This document shows, one piece after another, positions 1-6,123 of a stretch of DNA of 8,507 nucleotides. The stretch covers positions 1 to 8,507 of the forward strand of contig LJUD01000109.1 of the NCBI GenBank assembly GCA_001304035.1, read 5' to 3'. Source of the stretch: a bacterium SM23_31 (GTDB lineage Bacteria; SM23-31). The position numbers and the translations under genes are program-made. The notes below the pieces were generated by a model. That model did not search any database and was not told the origin of the DNA. It saw only the letters and a program-made list of their open reading frames with translations. Positions within the stretch are counted from its first letter, which is position 1, and the number at the start of each line of letters is the position of its first letter.

Positions 1-209
1 TTATCATTAACATGCAATTCCATAGGGAATGCTAAAAGAAATTCATCTTTAGTCCCGTATTTTTCACTTCCGGATGACATTTCTAATGTTAGAAGTTCTC
101 CTGCGTACTGTTCATTTTTCTCTGAGGTCGCTTGTTGTTTGTAATCCGAATCAGAACCGCATTGAAAGAAAAATAACGGTAATATTACAAAAAAATAAGT
201 TAATCGCAT
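1..209 (-). CDS. 6-bladed beta-propeller lipoprotein paralogue, N-terminal part (cut by window edge)
   Basis: The first 69 codons of a gene whose remainder lies left of the window. The start ATG (complement of 207-209) has a GAGGAG ribosome site 8 bases upstream. The protein begins MRLTYFFVILPLFFFQC and continues GSDSDY, the same short hydrophobic signal and Cys17 as the two genes upstream, so an outer-membrane or periplasm-facing lipoprotein is likely. The residue before the Cys is Gln, which is not a textbook lipobox. The segment GSEKYGTKDEFLL and the end VNDN match the paralogues before their first propeller blade. The signal region is closest to the gene at 377-1543, while KDEFLL is closer to the gene at 1711-2958. 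The propeller itself is not in view, so the fold is inferred from the paralogues. No stop codon or frameshift is seen in the visible part. Confidence 0.85.
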   Translation of the reverse strand, partial: MRLTYFFVILPLFFFQCGSDSDYKQQATSEKNEQYAGELLTLEMSSGSEKYGTKDEFLLAFPMELHVND

Positions 210-376
210 TATTTTACTCCTCGTAATGTATTAATTTTTACAGCTTCAGTATACGCGTGTATTATTGAAATAAGTCGAAGATGAATCCCCCGCATGGCTG
301 CGTGTGAGACAGCATAACTTGTGTATTGAATCTATGATGCCTCCACGGTTTATGAAACGGATTGCCCTCCATCACT
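210..376 (-). repeat. Conserved intergenic spacer, copy 1
   Basis: This 167-bp spacer lies between the stop of the gene at 377-1543 and the start of the gene at 1-209. It matches 1544-1710 at 155 of 167 positions with no insertion or deletion, so the two copies are offset by exactly 1334 bases. It contains a small inverted repeat (GCTG at 297-300, CAGC at 310-313) and, on the minus strand, a TATACT hexamer (complement of 248-253) that could be a -10 box with a leader of about 30 bases. No good -35 box goes with it. It ends in the ribosome site of the next gene. Similarity continues into the signal-peptide codons of the following gene. Confidence 0.85.
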
Positions 377-1543
377 TCACTTTTCGTAAACAGAAGGGTG
401 TATTTTGTATTTTCTGATTTCAGGAAAATCTAATACCCCAAACTCGTCTTCTTCTTGATATATATCATAAAAATAACCATTTCTAATGGTTTTATCAGTT
501 ATATATTTCGGGAAAATAACCTGTTTGATGAATTTTGCATCTTCCAGATCGAATATTTCTATAACATTTCTATTTTTAAATAGCTCAATAAAAGCATACT
601 GCCCATCTACTTTCACCATGCTTACTGACCGATCGAATTTCTTATTCTTTAAAAATTCAACCGTCTCTTCCATCCGTTTTTCATTATTACTTCTTTTACC
701 ATGTTGCAATAGTTGTTCAAAATCATCTTTGGTAAATTCATGAGCATCGAATTTGCGGGTTATAATTTTGTCTTCACGAGTATCTAATGAAACAATGTGT
801 ATATAATAGAATGAGCCGGTTTGTTCATCGTGTCTATCATCACCTGTATTAATACAAACAATCCTTCGCCCGGGAAGAACATCCAAAAAAAACGATCCCC
901 AAGCGGGTGGTACTTCACCACTTAGAATTTCGACAAATTCGTCATTTTCCTCATAAATTACTGAAAAAATACTTTTATAATTATCAATTCTATATTCTAT
1001 AAGAAATATTTTCTCCGTTTCATTTAAGGGAATAATCTGCTTTATATTATAGCTTCTAATACCGGGTATTTCACTCTGAACAAAATCGAGTATACGCTTT
1101 TCATTATTCTGAACCCTTACTTTATTAATAAAGGTATAATCCGGGGCATATAAATTATATGTTGTGTATCTTAGTTTAGAAAAGGCTATTAAGTATCCAG
1201 TCGGACCAATGAAAATATCGGGAGTATTTTCAAATTCCCCTGGTCCCTGACCGGGCCTGCCGAGTATCTTTTTACCTATTCCGTTTTCATCAAATATTTT
1301 TATTCTATCCTCATCTACGATTAAAATGTCTCCATTATCATTAACCAGTAATCGCCTAGGAGCTGACAAAAAAAATTCATTTTTAGTACCGTATTTTTCA
1401 CTTCCGAAAGCTAAATCAAACGATTGAAATTCACCCTTATATGATTCACTTTTCTCTGAGGTCTCCTGTTGTTCGTAATCCGAATCAGAACCGCATTGTG
1501 AGAAAAATAACGGTAATATTGCAAAAAAATAGGTTAATCGCAT
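377..1543 (-). CDS. 6-bladed beta-propeller (NHL-like) lipoprotein, paralogue 2
   Basis: Encodes 388 residues. Residues 1-16 are a short signal peptide (MRLTYFF, then hydrophobic), followed by Cys17-GSDSDY; lipid attachment at Cys17 is likely although Gln16 is an unusual -1 residue. A low-complexity polar linker (about 18-40) leads into a beta-rich body. The blade signature is seen at about 65-104: LLVNDNGDILIVDEDRIKIF followed by GQGPGEF (98-104), a pattern typical of the NHL/6-bladed propeller lipoproteins common in Bacteroidota. The substrate or partner is unknown; related propellers usually serve as binding or scaffold modules rather than enzymes. A GGGGAG ribosome site lies 8 bases before the ATG. 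The gene is one unit of a tandem array and ends in the same PSVYEK as its upstream paralogue. It is shorter than that paralogue because it lacks several small insertions. Confidence 0.9.
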   Translation of the reverse strand: MRLTYFFAILPLFFSQCGSDSDYEQQETSEKSESYKGEFQSFDLAFGSEKYGTKNEFFLSAPRRLLVNDNGDILIVDEDRIKIFDENGIGKKILGRPGQGPGEFENTPDIFIGPTGYLIAFSKLRYTTYNLYAPDYTFINKVRVQNNEKRILDFVQSEIPGIRSYNIKQIIPLNETEKIFLIEYRIDNYKSIFSVIYEENDEFVEILSGEVPPAWGSFFLDVLPGRRIVCINTGDDRHDEQTGSFYYIHIVSLDTREDKIITRKFDAHEFTKDDFEQLLQHGKRSNNEKRMEETVEFLKNKKFDRSVSMVKVDGQYAFIELFKNRNVIEIFDLEDAKFIKQVIFPKYITDKTIRNGYFYDIYQEEDEFGVLDFPEIRKYKIHPSVYEK

Positions 1544-1710
1544 TATTTTACTCCCCGTAATGTATTAATTTTTACAGCTTCAGTATACGCGTGTATTATT
1601 GAAATAAGTCGAAGGTGAATCCCCAGCATGGCTGCGTGTGAGACAGCAGAACTTATGTATTGAATCCACGATGCCTCCGCGGTTTATGAAACGAATTAAC
1701 GTCCATCACT
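1544..1710 (-). repeat. Conserved intergenic spacer, copy 2
   Basis: Second copy of the 167-bp spacer, between the stop of the gene at 1711-2958 and the start of the gene at 377-1543. The 12 differences from copy 1 are all substitutions; three of them cluster near the upstream gene's stop (1698, 1699 and 1701). The same GCTG/CAGC inverted repeat and TATACT hexamer (complement of 1582-1587) are preserved. No such spacer separates 1711-2958 from 2993-4039, so the spacer belongs to the duplicated unit and not to the locus as a whole. Confidence 0.85.
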
Positions 1711-2958
1711 TCACTTTTCGTAAACAGACGGATGGATTTTGTATTTTCTTACTTCAGAAAACTCGTCTTCTTCTTGAAAAATTCCATACAAACAACTATT
1801 TTTAATAGTTTTACCAAGTAAATAAGTTGGGGACATAATCCGTTTTATAAATTTACCGGCTTCCAGATCGATTATGTCTAATATATATTCTTTATTTTTA
1901 AATTGACTTTCAAGTAGCTCAAAAATAGCATACTGTCCATCTATTTTCATCCTTCTTATTGACGGGTAAAATTTCTTTTTTCTTAAAAATTGACCCAATG
2001 CTTTATGATGTTTCTCTCTCTCCGACATTACTTCTCCCTTAACCTTACTAGGCTTCATGGCACTTCTATAAAAATCTTCAATATAATCTTCAGTGTATTC
2101 GATAGAATTAAATTTGCAAGCTATTTGTTTGTCTTCACGTGTATCTAATGAAATTATATGTATGATATAGAATGAGCCGGTTTTTTCATCATGCCTATCA
2201 TCATCGGTATTTATATAAACAATCCTTCTCCCTGAAAGAATATCCAAAAAAAACGATCCGAAATCTGACGTATTGGTGCTATATTTTTCAGTACTAAAAG
2301 AATCTGGTTTTTTGACATTTAAAAATTCTATAATCCCGTCATTATTCTCATAAAACACAGAAATCATCTTTTTTTGTTCTTGAATGTTCATATATTCAAT
2401 TTTATACAACTTTTCTTTTTTATTTAAGGGAATAATTTGATCTACATAATAACTTTTAATATCCGGTACTTTACTTTGAACGTAATCGAGTATACGCTGG
2501 TTATTCTGTATCCTTATTTTTTCAATAAAGTTATAATCCGGGTCATACAAATTGTAAAATGTAAAAGTGGACTTAGGACTGGTTAGTGCTAATAAATATC
2601 CTGTCGGACCAAGGAAAATATCGGGAGAATCTTCAAATTCACCGGGTCCATAACCGGGTCTGCCGAGGATCTTTTTCCCTATACCGTTTTTTTCATATAT
2701 TTTAATTCTGCTCTCATCTACTAATAAAATGTCACCATTATTATTAACTAATAACTGAAAAGGACTAGGAAGAGGATCTACCAAAAGAAATTCATCTTTA
2801 GTCCCATATTTTTCACTTCCGAATGCTATTTCCAACGAGAGAAATTCACCCTTATATGGTTCAATTTTCTCTGAGATGTCCTCCTGCAGGTAATCCGAAT
2901 CAGAACCGCATTGTAAGAAAAATAACAATGATATTATAAATAAATAAGATGATCGCAT
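1711..2958 (-). CDS. 6-bladed beta-propeller (NHL-like) lipoprotein, paralogue 1
   Basis: Encodes 415 residues. The signal peptide (MRSSYLFIISLLFFLQ) ends at Cys17-GSDSDY, so a surface or periplasm-facing lipoprotein is likely. The first blade is visible at about 69-108 (LLVNNNGDILLVDESRIKIY, then GYGPGEF at 102-108). The rest is beta-rich with many aromatic and charged residues, and includes the paralogue-wide SLDTREDK and DGQYA segments. Compared with the gene at 377-1543 it carries an insertion before the first blade (around VDPLPSPF) and others in the middle of the protein, which explains the extra 27 residues. It starts 34 bases after the stop of 2993-4039, with GAGGT as ribosome site, so the two are probably co-transcribed. 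The ligand and role are not predictable from sequence. Confidence 0.9.
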   Translation of the reverse strand: MRSSYLFIISLLFFLQCGSDSDYLQEDISEKIEPYKGEFLSLEIAFGSEKYGTKDEFLLVDPLPSPFQLLVNNNGDILLVDESRIKIYEKNGIGKKILGRPGYGPGEFEDSPDIFLGPTGYLLALTSPKSTFTFYNLYDPDYNFIEKIRIQNNQRILDYVQSKVPDIKSYYVDQIIPLNKKEKLYKIEYMNIQEQKKMISVFYENNDGIIEFLNVKKPDSFSTEKYSTNTSDFGSFFLDILSGRRIVYINTDDDRHDEKTGSFYIIHIISLDTREDKQIACKFNSIEYTEDYIEDFYRSAMKPSKVKGEVMSEREKHHKALGQFLRKKKFYPSIRRMKIDGQYAIFELLESQFKNKEYILDIIDLEAGKFIKRIMSPTYLLGKTIKNSCLYGIFQEEDEFSEVRKYKIHPSVYEK

Positions 2959-2992
2959 TATTATACCTCTTAATTGTAATTTTTATTTGCTT

Positions 2993-4039
2993 TCACTTTT
3001 TAAATTTTGCCACAAGAGCAGAACCAATTATGTAAATATAGTCTTGTGAAGAGCAATCAAAAAAAAGGTGACCAATATTAACACCTCCGTATATATCCGG
3101 AGCGTGCAAAAATAACTTTTTTGTTAACGTTCCATTATCTTTGTCAAATACATAGATATATTTGTCTAATGAATTATTAATATATAAACTTTTTTCATCA
3201 ACTGAAAAACATGTGATAAATACTTTAAACAAATAACCGTTATACTTTTCAATACCCCCTCTTTCTTCAATTTTTTTCTCCCAACGTTTTAATTGATCCT
3301 GGACAGGCGGAAGTAATGAATAGTCTTTTTCATATACTAAATTGAAGTCCTTATCATATTTCCGGAATACGGCATGATTCATAAACGCGCAATATAAATT
3401 ATAATCTTTATCAAAATCATAGTACGCAACATTATGCTCAGGAAGCCAATTTTTATACTTGTAGTCAAATATTTCACCAAATTTTTCTAACTCGTCTCCA
3501 TCAAAATTTAACACGGTAAATAAAGAATCCCTGTTAGGAAGATTTGCAAAAATCCTGTCATTGGAATCCGTACGTACATAATAGAAGCTGGCTAAACGTA
3601 GATTGATTTTAAAGTGAGAAATGTATTTATAGTCTTTGCCAAATATGTGAATTCGTCTATTATTAAAATCAGTAATAACGAAATCACCTTTACTTGTAAA
3701 TGCAACTCCGCTTGGTTCATCAAATTCACCCGGTCCCTTCCCTTTAGTTCCAAATTGCGTTATGTAATTCAAATCTACATCCAAAATAACTATCCTATGG
3801 TTTTCGCTGTCGGCAATATATAAATTATTATCATATTTGTTGTATCCGATGAATAATGGACGTTTAAATTCCACACCGTCAGGTGTCTTTGTGATATATT
3901 TGACCGGATTCTTTTCTTCTACAGGAATATCCTGTAATATATTAATCTCCTGACCGTCACTGTTTGAAGAATTACAAAAAGTGCAAAAAAAGCACATCAT
4001 TAGTAACGGAAGTAAAAAATTTGCTATACGTCTATTCAT
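2993..4039 (-). CDS. NHL-repeat 6-bladed beta-propeller protein, exported
   Basis: Encodes 348 residues with classical NHL repeats: YIADSENHRIVILD (about 74-87), GKGPGEF (100-106), then PSGVAFTSKGDFVITDFNNRRIHIF (about 109-133), and looser blades to the C-terminus (YIYVFDKDNGTLTKK, YIYIIGSALVAKF). An N-terminal RR plus hydrophobic stretch (residues 3-22) marks export. Cysteines at 16, 19 and 22 lie at the end of the signal, so the lipidated residue cannot be decided; Cys22-NSSNSDG looks best because a polar linker follows. The gene has a strong AGGAGG ribosome site and faces the long divergent gap, so it is probably the first gene of the leftward operon. It shares fold and GPGEF motif with the paralogues downstream but is clearly a different, more standard NHL family member. 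Ligand unknown. Confidence 0.9.
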   Translation of the reverse strand: MNRRIANFLLPLLMMCFFCTFCNSSNSDGQEINILQDIPVEEKNPVKYITKTPDGVEFKRPLFIGYNKYDNNLYIADSENHRIVILDVDLNYITQFGTKGKGPGEFDEPSGVAFTSKGDFVITDFNNRRIHIFGKDYKYISHFKINLRLASFYYVRTDSNDRIFANLPNRDSLFTVLNFDGDELEKFGEIFDYKYKNWLPEHNVAYYDFDKDYNLYCAFMNHAVFRKYDKDFNLVYEKDYSLLPPVQDQLKRWEKKIEERGGIEKYNGYLFKVFITCFSVDEKSLYINNSLDKYIYVFDKDNGTLTKKLFLHAPDIYGGVNIGHLFFDCSSQDYIYIIGSALVAKFKK

Positions 4040-4721
4040 AATCCTAAACCTCCTACTTAAATTTATTAATTAAAATTCTTAGTTGTGGAACTATAAACCG
4101 TATCAACTCTGGCTCTGCGTAAAACCCGGAAGCATTCAGAAGGAACTGTCCACAGGATCATAAAATAATTCAGTCGGAATATGTTCATAATATACATTTA
4201 TTAAGTTTATGTCAAGTAAAAAATGGAAAATATTCAAAAATCTTTTAATTTTTGGAATACTCCCGCTCCTGCCGGTTATGCCTTATATAAAATTAGCCGG
4301 TGAAATATTTACGTAATATAATCTGAATATTGCGGAATTTTGTTAAAATACGATAAAGATTTTGAATCCCGAAACTTTCGCATGATAATCACTTCGAAAC
4401 GGGAAGGAATGACATAAGCGGCTATGTTATGCTGCCGTGTGGCAATACCCTTATGATACTTCTTTAGGCGTCCAATATTAAATTTACTAAAATCGACATT
4501 ATTATTATCGTATCAGGAAAAAAAGTTTTTGCTTTTAAACTGCTTTCTCATTACATTTCATTTTAAACACGGTATCGGTTTAAGTGTTTGTGTAATCCTA
4601 CGTGTATTAATCCGTAAATGATTCTTCTATTATTTTTAGCGCTTCGCTTGAATCATGCAATATCTATGTACTAAATATCTATTCCCGGCTTTTCCCGCCA
4701 AAATGAGTTTGGAGGAACATA
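4040..4721. other. Divergent intergenic region, no convincing gene
   Basis: The 682-bp AT-rich gap lies between the leftward propeller operon and the rightward mamK-like gene, so promoters for both should lie here. I could not find a good -35/-10 pair: TTGAAT at 4648-4653 is a possible -35 for the rightward gene, but nothing well matched follows at 16-18 bases. The visible structure is a bulged hairpin (4367-4404), a small TGCC-GTGT-GGCA stem just after it in the 4430s-4440s, and a 35-codon ORF at 4209-4316 without a ribosome site. The last part carries the strong GGAGGA site (4711-4716) for the mamK-like gene. Confidence 0.7.
4367..4404. other. Bulged inverted repeat / hairpin
   Basis: Left arm TCCCG (4367-4371) plus TTTCG (4376-4380) pairs perfectly with CGAAACGGGA (4395-4404), leaving AAAC as a four-base bulge and a 14-base loop. 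This gives ten base pairs in AT-rich surroundings. No T-run follows on either strand, so it is not a typical intrinsic terminator. It may be a leader structure or a degenerate operator; function unknown. Confidence 0.4.
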
Positions 4722-5804
4722 ATGACTACAGATAGTACAACAGAACAAGCTGCAGAAACACCGAAAAGTACCGAACAGGACATTCTTTACATCGGCTTAG
4801 ACCTGGGCACCTCCCAGAGCGCACTCGCGACAAACAGCGGTCTCATGGTAAATACCGCAAGTGTCGTCGGTTGGCCCAAGGACTTGATTTCATTTAAATT
4901 GCATCAGAAAACGATACTGTTCGGGGATGAATGCATGCGTAACAGGATGTCGGTTAATTTGTTTTTCCCATTAGAAAAAGGTATCATTAGTTCACCGTCG
5001 CATACGGGTAAAAAATCCGAGGATTCCGAAAGGAAGGAAGCGGCGCCGGTTGAATTCATTAAATATATGATTTCGCTTGCCGAACCCCGTGAAAATCAGC
5101 AGGTGTATCTTGTTGTAGGGGCGCCGGCAGAAGCCACCGCCGGCGACAAGCAAGCCATTATTAAAGCTGCAGAGGGGTCCGTTAATTCGGTTTTAGTCGC
5201 CTCACAGCCATTTTTAGTGGCGTATGGGCTTGGCATGTATGGATTTTCACTCGTTGTCGATATTGGAGCCGGGACACTGGATATCTGCCGGATGCACGGA
5301 ACGATACCGGAAGAATCCGACCAGCGAACATTATTTAAAGCCGGTACCTTCATTGATGATATGCTGTTTGATTTACTAAAAATGCGGTATCCCAATACAC
5401 AACTAACGAAAATGATGGCTCGGCAGTTCAAGGAAAAATATGCATACGTCGGGGAAATGAACGAACAAATCTCGGTTGAACTGCTGCTTGATAAAAAGCT
5501 GAGCCGCTGCGACATTACCAGGGAGATGAAAGAAGCCTGTGAAAGTATTCTCTCCGATATTATTTCCTCCCTTAAAGAACTAATTACCGGTTTTGATCCC
5601 GAATTTCAGGCAGATTTGCGGGAAAATATTCTGCTTGCCGGATGTGTAAGCCATATGAAAGGTCTGCCTCAGGCAATTGAACATGGACTTTTCGAATTAG
5701 GTCCCGTTAAAGTGGATACTGTGGAAGATCCCGTCTTTGCCGGGGCGATCGGGGCATTAAAATTATGCCAGGATATGCCCATTTCGGAATGGCGGCGGAT
5801 GTAA
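4722..5804 (+). CDS. mamK: MamK-like actin-family ATPase
   Basis: Encodes 360 residues of the actin/MreB/Hsp70 ATPase fold. From memory of Magnetospirillum MamK, the likeness runs end to end: GLDLGTSQSA (25-34, phosphate 1, Asp27), SVVGWPKD (47-54), FFPLEKGIIS (81-90), SQPFLVAYGL (161-170), VVDIGAGTLDIC (178-189, phosphate 2, Asp180), KAGTFIDD (206-213), RCDIT (262-266), and an adenosine segment at about 303-315. MamK forms cytoplasmic filaments that align magnetosomes. Two key sites differ: Gln162 replaces the catalytic Glu (MamK Glu143; the spacing of 18 to the phosphate-2 Asp is kept), and the adenosine motif reads AGCVS (306-310) instead of AGGGS. About 14 extra N-terminal residues, rich in Thr, Glu and Ala, precede the fold. 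GGAGGA five bases before the ATG fixes the start. No other magnetosome gene is seen, so magnetosome function is not implied; a plain cytoskeletal filament is as likely. MreB and FtsA fit less well. Confidence 0.9.
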   Translation: MTTDSTTEQAAETPKSTEQDILYIGLDLGTSQSALATNSGLMVNTASVVGWPKDLISFKLHQKTILFGDECMRNRMSVNLFFPLEKGIISSPSHTGKKSEDSERKEAAPVEFIKYMISLAEPRENQQVYLVVGAPAEATAGDKQAIIKAAEGSVNSVLVASQPFLVAYGLGMYGFSLVVDIGAGTLDICRMHGTIPEESDQRTLFKAGTFIDDMLFDLLKMRYPNTQLTKMMARQFKEKYAYVGEMNEQISVELLLDKKLSRCDITREMKEACESILSDIISSLKELITGFDPEFQADLRENILLAGCVSHMKGLPQAIEHGLFELGPVKVDTVEDPVFAGAIGALKLCQDMPISEWRRM

Positions 5805-5815
5805 ATTATACGTAT

Positions 5816-5977
5816 CAGTTTTCAGTTTTCAATAATCAATGAAAAACCAATCCCGCTAAGCGGGACGGAGTTGTCAGCGTATATTCGGCTAACCTTTAAC
5901 AAATGACTTATTACTTGTTCCCCGAAGCCGGATTTCTAAATAGACAACCGGTCATTAATAACTGACAACCGACAACT
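5816..5977. repeat. Possible small intergenic repeat element with imperfect inverted ends
   Basis: The left end (TCAGTTTTCAGTTTTCA) and right end (AACTGACAACCGACAAC) are imperfect reverse complements, about 10 of 13 bases in the best stretch, and enclose a GC-rich palindrome. There is no coding capacity. This layout resembles non-coding interspersed repeats or MITE-like elements, but a single copy cannot prove it. No target duplication was recognised. Confidence 0.3.
5851..5865. terminator. GC-rich palindrome, possible terminator
   Basis: TCCCGC-TAA-GCGGGA is a perfect 6-bp stem with a 3-base loop, beginning 47 bases after the mamK-like stop. No T-run follows on the plus strand; on the minus strand it is followed by TTGGTTTTTC. 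It could end transcription of the mamK-like gene weakly, or be the core of the surrounding repeat. Confidence 0.3.
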
Positions 5978-6123
5978 TAAATTACTTGCATTACTTGTTA
6001 ATATAATTTAACTTAAATCAAAAATAATACTTAATATTTTATCTTGTAAAGACTGTTTGCCGGTGATTTTCTTAGTAATATACATTTTTAACATTTACCT
6101 GAATTAATTTTATCCTGCAGACT

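Larger units (their letters stand above)
5805..6123. other. Intergenic region with short repeats
   Basis: This 319-bp gap contains no gene. Its left half holds a tandem CAGTTTT pair near 5817-5830, a perfect palindrome (5851-5865) and, near 5960-5976, an ACTGACAACCGACAACTT stretch that is roughly the reverse complement of the CAGTTTT end. The right half is plain AT-rich sequence before the next gene, with a TATAAT hexamer at 6002-6007 that lacks a -35 box at proper spacing. The gap makes it uncertain that the genes on either side share a transcript. Confidence 0.7.

Noticed and set aside
262..372. A 36-codon ORF on the minus strand inside spacer copy 1, starting just after the upstream gene's stop.
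   Set aside because: In spacer copy 2 the same frame is closed by a stop after 17 codons, and the substitutions do not favour silent changes, so the spacer is not conserved as coding sequence.
486..743. Plus-strand ORF of 85 codons opposite the propeller gene.
   Set aside because: It is antisense to a well-supported gene, with Ser/Phe/Leu-rich composition typical of a reverse-strand shadow.
210..1710. Integron-like cassette array, because same-direction genes are separated by a repeated spacer.
   Set aside because: The spacer shows no attC core (GTTRRRY/RYYYAAC) or long imperfect palindrome, and the genes are paralogues rather than unrelated cassettes.
5096..5515. Minus-strand ORF of 139 codons opposite the mamK-like gene.
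   Set aside because: The plus strand encodes conserved actin-fold motifs at the same positions; the antisense frame is Ser-rich and has no recognisable family.
4722..5804. Calling the actin-like gene mreB or ftsA.
   Set aside because: Motifs such as SVVGWPKD, FFPLEKG and QPFLVAYGL follow MamK and not MreB, and the FtsA 1C domain and C-terminal amphipathic helix are not seen.
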